NCBI RefSeq assembly: GCF_015222005.1
Contig: NZ_JADFFL010000002.1
Coordinates: 620,001-684,000 of the forward strand
Source of the DNA: Mucilaginibacter myungsuensis
Lineage (GTDB): Bacteria > Bacteroidota > Bacteroidia > Sphingobacteriales > Sphingobacteriaceae
Length of the DNA stretch: 64,000 nt
Reading direction: 5' to 3'
Shown: positions 1 through 7,793 of the stretch, in pieces
Numbering within the stretch: the stretch's first letter is position 1
Layout: every line of letters begins with the position of its first letter
Position numbers and translations under genes: made by a program
Notes under the pieces: model-generated
What the model was told of the DNA's origin: nothing
Seen by the model: only the letters and a program-made list of their open reading frames with translations
The model's database searches: none

Positions 1-169
1 AGCAACCATTGGATTATATGGCCGTAACTTATTTATGTGGACCAACTGGCCGGTATTTGATCCGGAGTTTGGTACACTGGATGGCAGCGGACAGATCACC
101 GCCGGTTTCGAGTCGGGCCAGTTCCCGTCTACCCGTACCATGGGCTTTAACTTAACCATTGGTTTTTAA
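1..169 (+). CDS. SusC/RagA-type TonB-dependent outer-membrane receptor, 3' end only
   Basis: Only about the last 55 codons lie in the window; the open frame begins at base 2 and stops with TAA at 167-169. The end ...RTMGFNLTIGF carries the aromatic final residue and alternating hydrophobic pattern of the last beta-strand of an outer-membrane barrel. The SusD-like gene starts 12 bases downstream, and SusC/SusD pairs are almost always adjacent, which fixes the identity better than the fragment does. Such receptors import oligomers bound by the SusD lid, using TonB energy. Substrate cannot be read from this piece; the downstream phosphoesterases suggest a phosphorylated compound (inference). Confidence 0.8.
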   Translation, partial: ATIGLYGRNLFMWTNWPVFDPEFGTLDGSGQITAGFESGQFPSTRTMGFNLTIGF

Positions 170-181
170 TCTTAGACAGCA

Positions 182-1666
182 ATGATAAAGATAAACACAA
201 AGAAATTCGCCCTGGCGTTTGCCGTGGCGATCACTATAACAACATCTTGTAAAAAAGATTTTCAACAGATCAACACCAATCCTAACGGTGTTGTGGCCGC
301 TCTGCCCGAGAATTTGTTGCAGCCGGCCTTATACGAAGTGGTGACCCGCGGTAATAACCGTGCACACCGTTTAACGCACGAGCTGATGCAGGTACACGTT
401 ACCCTATCAGACGGGGACGACCTGCAACGCTACCTGATCCGCCCAAGCGAGTCGGATTATATCTGGACCAACTGGTACCTGCAGTTAAAGAACTTTCGCG
501 ATATGTACAGTCGTGCGGTATCTGTTAACCAGACCCAGTATCAGGGTATCGCCTTAATATGTGATGTTTGGGTAAGTTCTATGATCACCGATGCATTCGG
601 TGATGTGCCTTATTTTGATGCGTCTAAAGGCCAGGAGGGTGTTTTGCAGCCTAAGTTTGATAAACAACAAGATATTTACCTGGACATGTTCAAGAAGCTG
701 GAGCAAGCTAATACCTTGCTTGCTGCTACTACATCTGCAACTGTAACCGTGGATCAATTGCCTTTAGATCCTTTATTCGGTACTAACTCGGGCGCTACCG
801 TAGCCAATTCTACAGGCTTATGGCGCAAATTTGGTAACTCGCTTTACCTGCGTTTACTGATGCGCGCATCGGCTAAGGCCGAGGCTAACGCGGCTGTTAA
901 AATGCAGGAGATCGTAAGCGACGCTACCAAGTACCCGATCATGACCAGCAATGCCGAGTCGGCCATCGTTAAGTACACCGGCTCTACCGTTCCGTTGATC
1001 AACCCGTTCTATAACGTGCGCGATTTTGACTTTACCACCGGTAACTCTCTGACCGAGTTCTTCATCAACACGCTGAATAACTGGAACGATCCGCGCCGTG
1101 CCAAATGGGCTACGCAGGTAGCAGGTGGTACTTACGTAGGTGTACCAAGCGGTTTCCCGCGCGGGCAGGTGCCTGAAAAGCAATCGGCTTATCCTACCAC
1201 CTTAAAAGTTGAACCCTTGGTAGGTAATATCATGAACTATGCTGAGTTGCAGTTCATCCTTGCCGAAGCAGCTTTGAAAGGTTACATCACCGGAGATCCG
1301 GCTACGTATTATAACAACGGTGTGAACAATGCGGTGACCATGTGGGGCTATACCGTGCCTACAGGATATTTAACTAACCCGGCACTGGCCTGGAACCCTG
1401 CCGGTACCGCCGACGCCAAATTGGAGCAGATCATGATCCAGAAGTATTACACCTTCTTCTTTACCGATCTGCAAAGCTGGTTCGAGTTCCGCCGTACCGG
1501 TCACCCGGTATTGCCAAAAGGTAGTGGCTTGCAAAACGGTGGGTTGATGCCGTCGCGCTTATACTATCCGGTTTACGTGCAGTCGCTTAACCCGGCTAAC
1601 TACACCGCGGCTGTTGCCCAGCAAGGTGCCGACAACCTGAATACTAAAGTTTGGTGGAATAAATAA
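182..1666 (+). CDS. SusD/RagB-family outer-membrane substrate-binding lipoprotein
   Basis: 494 residues, a normal SusD length. The N-terminus is a lipoprotein signal peptide with the acylated Cys at about residue 23 (TTSCKKDF), followed by QQINTNPNGV, typical of the SusD-like_2 subgroup. The helical body contains AELQFILAEAALKG around residue 360, the TPR-like segment common to SusD proteins, and ends with an aromatic-rich segment (SRLYYPVYVQS, KVWWNK). It would sit on the cell surface as the lid of the SusC pore encoded just upstream. The gene is followed after 14 bases by a DUF5689 lipoprotein, so the three are probably one transcript. The ligand is unknown; no glycosidase lies next to it. 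Confidence 0.9.
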   Translation: MIKINTKKFALAFAVAITITTSCKKDFQQINTNPNGVVAALPENLLQPALYEVVTRGNNRAHRLTHELMQVHVTLSDGDDLQRYLIRPSESDYIWTNWYLQLKNFRDMYSRAVSVNQTQYQGIALICDVWVSSMITDAFGDVPYFDASKGQEGVLQPKFDKQQDIYLDMFKKLEQANTLLAATTSATVTVDQLPLDPLFGTNSGATVANSTGLWRKFGNSLYLRLLMRASAKAEANAAVKMQEIVSDATKYPIMTSNAESAIVKYTGSTVPLINPFYNVRDFDFTTGNSLTEFFINTLNNWNDPRRAKWATQVAGGTYVGVPSGFPRGQVPEKQSAYPTTLKVEPLVGNIMNYAELQFILAEAALKGYITGDPATYYNNGVNNAVTMWGYTVPTGYLTNPALAWNPAGTADAKLEQIMIQKYYTFFFTDLQSWFEFRRTGHPVLPKGSGLQNGGLMPSRLYYPVYVQSLNPANYTAAVAQQGADNLNTKVWWNK

Positions 1667-1680
1667 TCGAGCAAAATAAA

Positions 1681-2973
1681 ATGAAAAAGATATTAGCAGC
1701 GTTCTTTATAGCCATTACCGGTATATCGGCGCTAAACTCCTGTAAAAAGGATACCAACCGGGCTTTGGGTACCATCAACCCTTATGCATCGCTATATGTA
1801 GTTAAGATGGTTTATCAGGGCAGCGATGTTACAATTGATGCCGACGCGCTTAATGGCGCGGTAAAGACCGGCGGTGTGGTCATCTCTAACAACGCAGGAA
1901 CTAACTTCCCAACCGGTGGCATTGTGATGCAGAACACCACCCGTGGTTTTACCCGCGGAATTATTATTGATGTTGCCGATGCAGCTACTTATGCGGTAGG
2001 CGACTCGATCAACGTTGATGTTGCAGGTGCTACCATAAAGAAAGTAGGTTCGTCATTACACTTGAGCGGTGTTGGTGCCATAACTAAGATCAGCACCGGT
2101 AAGGTGATCACTCCACGTACCGTAGCCCTTGGCGACCTGGTAACTAACTTTGCTAACTACGAGAGCACTTTGGTAAAGGTAACTGCCGACACCAAACCGC
2201 TACCGGCCTTGAACGAAAAGTATGTAGGTGCCAAAACCCTGAATGATGGCGGCACTAACGATCTGGTAATGTACACGCAAACTACCGCGGCATTTGCCAA
2301 CACCAATTTGCCGGCCAGTGCCAGCTACACCGCTATCCCTACCTACGGTAGTACCACTGATGCTTACGGCAATGCGCCGCAGATCCGTATCCGTACCATT
2401 GCCGACGTAGAGAATGCAAGTGGACCGATCTATGCCGGTTTCCCGGAGAGCTTTGAGACACCAGATGCAGCTACCAAAGCATCGTACAATATGAATACCG
2501 CCACCGTGCCGGATAATACCATCACGCTTAAAACAGGCAGCTGGAAACTGGAGCAGGCCATATTAGGTAATCTTAACGCCAATCGCGACCGCTACAACGC
2601 GCCGGGTGTGCAGTGTATCCGTATCCAGCAGAGCTTAAGCGTGCCGGGTTATGTAGAGATGAAGTTCGACCTGCCTAACGGTGCATCTAAACTTACCTTA
2701 TGGCAAGGCGCTTACTCTACCGACGTATCCAGCACCTTTAAATTACAATACTCTATCAATGGCGGTACTGCCTGGGTGGATGCTATTGCGGTAGGCCGTA
2801 CCACTGCCAACATCGCTACCCAAACGGGCGGCTCAAGGCAGGAGACCTACTTGTTCAACCTTACCGGTAACGTACGTTTCCGCGTAATGAAACTGGGCTT
2901 AGGTACTACCAGTGTACCGAACGTGCTGAACGGCCGTTTGTGTATCGAGGATATCGCTATCTTCTCTAACTAA
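1681..2973 (+). CDS. DUF5689 domain surface lipoprotein
   Basis: 430 residues with a lipoprotein signal peptide (acylated Cys about residue 21, NSCKKDTN). Residues about 38-245 match the DUF5689 pattern (YVVKMVYQGSD..., GGVVISNNAG, ADVENAS), a nucleic-acid-binding-like beta fold found in Bacteroidota SusCD loci. The remainder (about 255-430), starting GFPESFETPD, looks like a jelly-roll 'choice-of-anchor' or carbohydrate-binding-like domain. It is probably an accessory surface-binding protein working with SusCD. A strong terminator follows, so the next gene is likely transcribed separately or by read-through. The domain call is by remembered family pattern; ligand unknown. Confidence 0.75.
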   Translation: MKKILAAFFIAITGISALNSCKKDTNRALGTINPYASLYVVKMVYQGSDVTIDADALNGAVKTGGVVISNNAGTNFPTGGIVMQNTTRGFTRGIIIDVADAATYAVGDSINVDVAGATIKKVGSSLHLSGVGAITKISTGKVITPRTVALGDLVTNFANYESTLVKVTADTKPLPALNEKYVGAKTLNDGGTNDLVMYTQTTAAFANTNLPASASYTAIPTYGSTTDAYGNAPQIRIRTIADVENASGPIYAGFPESFETPDAATKASYNMNTATVPDNTITLKTGSWKLEQAILGNLNANRDRYNAPGVQCIRIQQSLSVPGYVEMKFDLPNGASKLTLWQGAYSTDVSSTFKLQYSINGGTAWVDAIAVGRTTANIATQTGGSRQETYLFNLTGNVRFRVMKLGLGTTSVPNVLNGRLCIEDIAIFSN

Positions 2974-2985
2974 TACCGATATTTT

Positions 2986-3026
2986 AATTCCCTGCAATGC
3001 TATATTGCAGGGAATTATTTTTTTTA
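2986..3026 (+). terminator. Rho-independent terminator after the SusCD-DUF5689 genes
   Basis: A perfect 13-bp stem (AATTCCCTGCAAT at 2986-2998 with its complement at 3004-3016), a 5-nt loop and a run of T at 3018-3025. It lies 13 bases after the DUF5689 stop. Confidence 0.9.
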
Positions 3027-3060
3027 AAATATTTCCTTTCCCCCTCTCTATCTCAAAAAA

Positions 3061-4476
3061 ATGGAACGCAGATCCTTTATTAAAAAAGTGATGATCGCTA
3101 CGGGCGGTATCGCCTTGTCTTTCAAAAGCAATGTGCTGTATGCGCTATCATCGGTAGGTACCGTAAGCGGTAAAGTGACCGCAACCGGCAAAGGCCTGGC
3201 TGGTGTGTATGTGACCGATGGTTACAGCGTAGTGAAAACCGATAACAAAGGTGCTTACAACATTAAGACCGATGACCGTGCCGAGTTTGTTTACATCAGC
3301 GTGCCCGCCGGTTACGATTTCCCGCATGAGGATAAGGTGGCTAAGTTCTACCATCCGTTAAAAGAAGCTTCGAAATTTGATTTTGAATTGAAGGCATTAG
3401 GTAAGAATGACGACAAGCACAATTTCATCCTTTGGGCCGATCCGCAAGTGAAGAACGCTAAGGATGTGGAGCAGATGATGACCACATCGGTCCCCGATGT
3501 ACAGGACGTACTGAAGACCATGAAAGGCGAGCATGTACACGGCATTTGCGTAGGCGATCTGGTTTGGGATGGTTTGGAGATGTTCAAGGATTATAAAAAG
3601 GCGGTGACCACTATGGATATCCCCTTCTTTCAGGCTTTAGGCAACCACGACGAGGACTACCGCCAGGGCGGCGACGAAACATCTGACAAGACCTTTAAAG
3701 CTAATTTTGGGCCAACTTATTACTCTTTCAACCGGGGTAAGGCACATTACATTGTTTTAGATGATGTGCGCTACCTGGGCAAAGAGCGCGAGTACGATGG
3801 CTACATTGTGGACCAGCAGATGGAATGGCTTAAAAAGGATCTGGCGACGGTAGCTAAAGACACGCTGATCTTGCTTTGCCTGCACATACCGGTGCATAAC
3901 GCGGTGAAGAACAATACCGATCTGTATAAATTGCTTGAACCGTTTAAGCAAGTACATATCCTGTCGGGCCATACGCATTATCACCGCAATGTGCAGATAG
4001 CGCCAAATATTTACGAGCATAACCACGGTACCGTTTGCGGCGCCTGGTGGACCGGTCCGGTTTGCGAAGATGGTACGCCACGCGGTTATGGTGTTTACAA
4101 TGTAGATGGAACAGATCTGAAATGGCACTACAAATCTACCGGGCAAGACCGCAATTACCAAATGGCTTTGTATGCCGATGACCTGACCAACCAAAAACGC
4201 GTAATAGCCAACGTTTGGGATTGGGACGAGCAATGGAAAGTTGAGTATTGGGTTGACGGCGCAGCTAAAGGCGTAATGGAGAACCAAAAAGGCATGGACC
4301 CCTTAGCCGTTAAGCTTTACATGGGCGATAAAATGCCGGAGAAGGGCCGCTACTTTGTAGAGCCCCGAAAGACCGACCACCTTTTTATTGCGCATTTGGA
4401 TGCCAATGCTAAAAAAATAGAAGTAGTTGCTACCGACCGGTTTGGCCGCAAGTACGAGAGTGAGTTAGCCGTTTAA
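3061..4476 (+). CDS. Calcineurin-like metallophosphoesterase, exported, with N- and C-terminal accessory domains
   Basis: 471 residues. The N-terminus MERRSFIKK plus a hydrophobic stretch is a twin-arginine-like export signal. Residues about 35-110 are a carboxypeptidase-regulatory-like beta domain (MetallophosN type: VSGKVTATGKGLAGVYV). The central metallophosphoesterase carries the metal-ligand blocks WADPQ, GDLVWDG, GNHDED, LHIPVH and SGHTHYHRN, all intact. The C-terminal part, about 320-471, corresponds to the MetallophosC domain. It should hydrolyse phosphomono- or diesters outside the cytoplasm using two metal ions. A GDPD gene follows 11 bases later, so both enzymes likely act on the substrate handled by the upstream SusCD system. 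Exact substrate unknown. Confidence 0.88.
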   Translation: MERRSFIKKVMIATGGIALSFKSNVLYALSSVGTVSGKVTATGKGLAGVYVTDGYSVVKTDNKGAYNIKTDDRAEFVYISVPAGYDFPHEDKVAKFYHPLKEASKFDFELKALGKNDDKHNFILWADPQVKNAKDVEQMMTTSVPDVQDVLKTMKGEHVHGICVGDLVWDGLEMFKDYKKAVTTMDIPFFQALGNHDEDYRQGGDETSDKTFKANFGPTYYSFNRGKAHYIVLDDVRYLGKEREYDGYIVDQQMEWLKKDLATVAKDTLILLCLHIPVHNAVKNNTDLYKLLEPFKQVHILSGHTHYHRNVQIAPNIYEHNHGTVCGAWWTGPVCEDGTPRGYGVYNVDGTDLKWHYKSTGQDRNYQMALYADDLTNQKRVIANVWDWDEQWKVEYWVDGAAKGVMENQKGMDPLAVKLYMGDKMPEKGRYFVEPRKTDHLFIAHLDANAKKIEVVATDRFGRKYESELAV

Positions 4477-4487
4477 TTGTTTTAATA

Positions 4488-5408
4488 ATGATGATGATGA
4501 ACACCATGAGAAATTCGGTTTATATGGTTGCCCTGGCCTTGTCTGTATCGGCAAGTTGCAGCGCCCAAAAAGCATTGGTGAAAGAGAACGCGCCTTACCC
4601 TAAATTCGATAGGGAAGCCCATCGTGGCGGTCGCGGTTTGATGCCTGAAAATACCATAGCCGCGATGAAACATGCTATTGATCTGGGTATGGAGACCATT
4701 GAGATGGACCTGCATATTACCGGCGACGGCAAGGTCATCGTATCGCACGATGAGTATGTGAACCCGCTGTTCTCGTTAACGCCGGATGGTGCCGAGATCC
4801 CGAAAGAGGATGCTAAAAAGTATGTGCTTTATAAGATGACCTATGCCGAGATCGCTAAGTTCGATGTCGGCAGCAAGCCTTATAGCAAGTTTCCCGAGCA
4901 GAAGAAGATGAAGGTAAGCATGCCGCTGTTAGGCGATCTGATAGACGAGGTACAGGCATATTTGAAAAGCACCGGCAAAAAGCAGGTGTTCTACAATATC
5001 GAGACAAAAAGCAGCGCGGCCGGTGATGGTACAGTAAACCCCGATGCGGAGACCTTTGTAAAACTAACCATGGATATCTTGACGGCTAAAGGTATTTTGC
5101 CTTATACGGTGATCCAATCGTTTGATAAACGTACCATCCAGATCATCAACAAAAAATTCCCTAACGTGCGGACATCATGGCTGGTAGATAACAAGAAAAC
5201 CACGGCCGAGAACCTGACCGAGTTGGGTTACAAACCCTACATCTACAGTCCGAATTATAAAATGGTGACGGCCGAGGTAATAAAAGAATGCCACGACCGG
5301 GGCATTAAAATTTTGCCATGGACGGTGAACACCAAGGCGGATATCGATAACCTGAAAGCGATGGGCGTTGACGGGATCATTACCGACTATCCTAACCTGC
5401 TGCAGTAA
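4488..5408 (+). CDS. Glycerophosphodiester phosphodiesterase (GDPD family), secreted
   Basis: 306 residues. Four ATG codons in a row open the frame, with another ATG at 4506 (MRNSVYM), so the exact start is uncertain. The N-terminus is a signal peptide, possibly a lipoprotein one (SASCSAQ). The GDPD core is clear: AHRGGRGLMPENT with the catalytic His, ETIEMDLHIT with metal-binding Glu and Asp, VIVSHDE with the second His, IETKS with Glu, and the closing GVDGIITDYP. It cleaves glycerophosphodiesters to glycerol-3-phosphate and an alcohol, probably in the periplasm. The GlpT-like antiporter gene begins 35 bases downstream and would import the product. Confidence 0.93.
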   Translation: MMMMNTMRNSVYMVALALSVSASCSAQKALVKENAPYPKFDREAHRGGRGLMPENTIAAMKHAIDLGMETIEMDLHITGDGKVIVSHDEYVNPLFSLTPDGAEIPKEDAKKYVLYKMTYAEIAKFDVGSKPYSKFPEQKKMKVSMPLLGDLIDEVQAYLKSTGKKQVFYNIETKSSAAGDGTVNPDAETFVKLTMDILTAKGILPYTVIQSFDKRTIQIINKKFPNVRTSWLVDNKKTTAENLTELGYKPYIYSPNYKMVTAEVIKECHDRGIKILPWTVNTKADIDNLKAMGVDGIITDYPNLLQ

Positions 5409-5443
5409 ACAAAGAAGAGAGACCAATTATATAACCGAATTTA

Positions 5444-6787
5444 ATGAAAAAAAAAATATTCGCGCCCGCGGCGCACAGGGAATTGCTGCCCCCAACCGAA
5501 GTTGATGCCAAGTATAAAGCCATGCGCTGGCAGGTTTTCGCCGGTATATTTTTAGGCTATGCAGGCTATTATTTAGTGCGCAAGAATTTCTCGCTCGTAA
5601 TGCCCGACCTGATCAAAGAGGGCTATACTAAGGCCGAGCTGGGCTTGGCACTATCGGCAGGTGGCATAGCCTACGGTTTGAGTAAGTTTTTGATGGGTAA
5701 TGTATCCGACAGGAGCAACGCGCGGTATTTTCTGAGCATCGGCCTGGTGTTGTCGGCCCTTTGTATGATCGTGATGGGTACCATGAGCTGGGCTACGTCA
5801 TCGGTGTTTATCATGTTCGCTATCCTGTTGATCAACGGCTGGTTCCAGGGGATGGGTTGGGCGCCTTGCGGTAGGGTGGTTGTTCACTGGTTCTCCACCC
5901 GCGAGCGTGGCCGTACCATGTCTATCTGGAATTGCGCGCACAACGTAGGCGGCGCGCTGATGGGCGCGGTGGCTTATGTAGCGCTCATCATTTTTGCCAC
6001 TTGGCAAAGCAAACTTTACCTGCCCGGCTTTGTAGCCTTAGGTTTCGCGCTGATCGCTTTTCTGCTGATCAGGGATACGCCGCAATCGGTAGGCTTGCCA
6101 CCTGTGGAGGAGTACCGTAACGACTACCCTAAGAACTACTCTGCCGAGCACGAGAAGGAACTGACCTCGAGGCAGATCTTTTTCAACTTTGTATTTAATA
6201 ACCGTTTGCTGTGGTATATCGCCTTTGCTAATGCGTTTGTTTACCTCATCCGCCAGGGCATCCAGGATTGGGCGCCAACGTACATGACCGAGGTAAAACA
6301 CTTCGACCCGAAACAGATCAGCTGGTCGTATTCTTATTTTGAGATAGCAGGCATCCCAGGCACGCTCATCTGCGGCTGGCTGAGCGATAAAGTTTTTCGC
6401 GGGCGACGCGCACCCACCATTATCATCTATATGCTGCTGATCATTGTGGCCGTGGTAACGTACTGGCAATGCCCCGAAGGTAACTTGGCTATTGCCAACA
6501 CCGCGCTGATCGCCATTGGTTTTTTGATCTACGGCCCGGTAATGCTTATCGGTGTGCAAGCCCTGGATCTGGTCCCTAAAAAAGCGGCAGGAACAGCAGC
6601 CGGTTTAACAGGCTTCTTTGGCTACATGGGCAGCGCTTTGCTGGCCAACATCGCCATTGGTCAAGTGCTGGACCACTACGGTTGGGATGCTTCGTTCTAT
6701 GTGATCATCGGTGCCTGTGTGTTGTCGATATTTTTCACCGCCCTAACCTGGAACAGGGAGAAGGCCAATTTGCTGACCAATGCTTAA
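5444..6787 (+). CDS. glpT: GlpT/UhpT-like organophosphate:phosphate antiporter (MFS, OPA family)
   Basis: 447 residues with about 12 hydrophobic membrane segments and a central charged cytoplasmic loop (about 215-245). The N-terminal MRWQVFAGIFLGYAGYYLVR and the following KNFSLVMPDL are hallmarks of the OPA family, including the Arg and Lys that bind the phosphate moiety. The family exchanges inorganic phosphate for glycerol-3-phosphate or hexose phosphates across the inner membrane. Its place right after a GDPD gene argues for glycerol-3-phosphate. An SGNH hydrolase gene follows immediately. UhpT-type specificity cannot be excluded from sequence alone. Confidence 0.88.
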   Translation: MKKKIFAPAAHRELLPPTEVDAKYKAMRWQVFAGIFLGYAGYYLVRKNFSLVMPDLIKEGYTKAELGLALSAGGIAYGLSKFLMGNVSDRSNARYFLSIGLVLSALCMIVMGTMSWATSSVFIMFAILLINGWFQGMGWAPCGRVVVHWFSTRERGRTMSIWNCAHNVGGALMGAVAYVALIIFATWQSKLYLPGFVALGFALIAFLLIRDTPQSVGLPPVEEYRNDYPKNYSAEHEKELTSRQIFFNFVFNNRLLWYIAFANAFVYLIRQGIQDWAPTYMTEVKHFDPKQISWSYSYFEIAGIPGTLICGWLSDKVFRGRRAPTIIIYMLLIIVAVVTYWQCPEGNLAIANTALIAIGFLIYGPVMLIGVQALDLVPKKAAGTAAGLTGFFGYMGSALLANIAIGQVLDHYGWDASFYVIIGACVLSIFFTALTWNREKANLLTNA

Positions 6788-6791
6788 GATC

Positions 6792-7505
6792 ATGAAAAAT
6801 ACATTCCTGACGCTAACCTGTTTACTGGCTTTATCGGCCAATAGCTTTGCGCAAACTACACCAGCGGCCAAACCACCAGCTATTTATCCTAAAGGCGTTT
6901 GGGATAGTACCTATCGCCCAAAGATCACTGCCGACAGCTTGGCATCATTCAAGGCGCATCCTGTTACATCAACAGATGTGGTATTCTTGGGTAACAGCAT
7001 CACCGCCCGTGGCAAATGGGCGACCTTGCTTAACGAACCACATGCCCGTAACCGTGGCATATCCGCTGATATAACTTTTGGTATTCTGGATAGATTGGAC
7101 GATGTGATCGCCGGTAAGCCAAAAAAGGTCTTTATCCTCATCGGCATTAACGATATATCGCGCAATATCCCTGACAGCCTGATCATCCGTAACCATAAAC
7201 GCATGGTGGATCGCATCCGCAAAGGTTCGCCTAACACACAGATCTATTTTAATACCATATTGCCTGTTAATGCATCGTTCGGTAAGTTCCCTAACCATTA
7301 CGGCAAGGACGAGCACATACTTGCGATCAACGAGGCGATCAAGAAACTGAAAGGCAAAAACGTAACCATCATAGACCTGTATCCGCATTTTTTGGATGGC
7401 GAGGGCCACCTAAAAGCGGAGTGGACGGATGATGGCTTGCACCCTAATGCCGCTGGTTATCAGCCATGGGTGAAAATATTTGCAGATGGTGGTTATTTGA
7501 AATAG
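6792..7505 (+). CDS. SGNH/GDSL-family hydrolase, secreted
   Basis: About 238 residues from the ATG at 6792, preferred over the ATG at 6780 because the signal peptide MKNTFLTLTCLLALSANSFA then starts cleanly and the gene does not overlap the transporter. SGNH blocks are visible: FLGNSIT with the nucleophile Ser about residue 69, the Gly region around NRGISADIT, IGINDIS with the Asn, and DDGLHPN with the Asp-His pair. Such enzymes act as esterases, lysophospholipases or acetylhydrolases. After a GDPD and GlpT gene, a deacylating role on phospholipid- or glycerophosphate-derived substrates is plausible but inferred; acetylxylan-type esterases look similar. Confidence 0.85.
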   Translation: MKNTFLTLTCLLALSANSFAQTTPAAKPPAIYPKGVWDSTYRPKITADSLASFKAHPVTSTDVVFLGNSITARGKWATLLNEPHARNRGISADITFGILDRLDDVIAGKPKKVFILIGINDISRNIPDSLIIRNHKRMVDRIRKGSPNTQIYFNTILPVNASFGKFPNHYGKDEHILAINEAIKKLKGKNVTIIDLYPHFLDGEGHLKAEWTDDGLHPNAAGYQPWVKIFADGGYLK

Positions 7506-7519
7506 TTCGGCGATCATTT

Positions 7520-7600
7520 AACCACAAAGGACACAGAGGTTTTCACAAAGGACACAAAGCTATCCATAATCAAATGTACATGGCTTTGTGTACTTTATGC
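7520..7600. repeat. CACAAAG/GACACAAAG degenerate 9-mer repeat with inverted arm, copy 1
   Basis: Units of about 9 bases (ACCACAAAG, GACACAGAG, TCACAAAG, GACACAAAG) run from 7520 to 7559, and an inverted partner reading GGCTTTGTGTACTTTATGC lies at 7582-7600, giving a hairpin. Related copies are at 57687-57762 and 61431-61471. No convincing gene occupies 7506-7793. Confidence 0.7.
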
Positions 7601-7630
7601 TTCTTTCTTTATGCCTTACTCTGGATGTTT

Positions 7631-7732
7631 TACCCCTTATCAAAGCTACTGCAAATTGCATTGCCATTTCATTCCCCTAAAATTAGGGGAAAACCACTGG
7701 CCGTGCTAAAGCACTGTCTTTGATAAGGGGTA
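7631..7732. repeat. Nested palindromic intergenic element
   Basis: Outer arms of 15 bases are perfectly complementary: TACCCCTTATCAAAG at 7631-7645 and its reverse complement at 7718-7732. Inside lies a second hairpin with 9-bp arms (7672-7680 and 7683-7691, core TCCCCTAA/TTAGGGGA). It has no T-run, so it is not an obvious terminator, and no coding potential is evident. Confidence 0.7.
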
Positions 7733-7757
7733 AGCGTCTCTGTCGGCACGCTCCCCG

Positions 7758-7788
7758 TTTGCGCATAAGCAAATTACCCGTACCTTTG
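7758..7788 (+). promoter_or_regulatory. Bacteroidota-type sigma promoter of rlmD
   Basis: TTTG at 7758-7761 and TACCTTTG at 7781-7788, separated by 19 bases, match the Bacteroidota consensus TTTG-N19-21-TAnnTTTG. Transcription would begin at about 7793-7796, at or next to the ATG at 7794. Confidence 0.7.
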
Positions 7789-7793
7789 CGGTA

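Noticed and set aside
3757..4287. Long open frame on the minus strand opposite the phosphoesterase
   Set aside because: It is antisense to a well-supported gene with all catalytic motifs; a codon-bias shadow.
6038..6559. 173-codon minus-strand frame inside the GlpT-like gene
   Set aside because: Shadow of the transporter; rich in Arg, His and Asp with no recognisable fold.
7466..7723. Open frame of about 85 codons across the end of the SGNH gene and the repeats
   Set aside because: It starts inside a real gene in another frame and runs through two repeat elements; composition is not protein-like.
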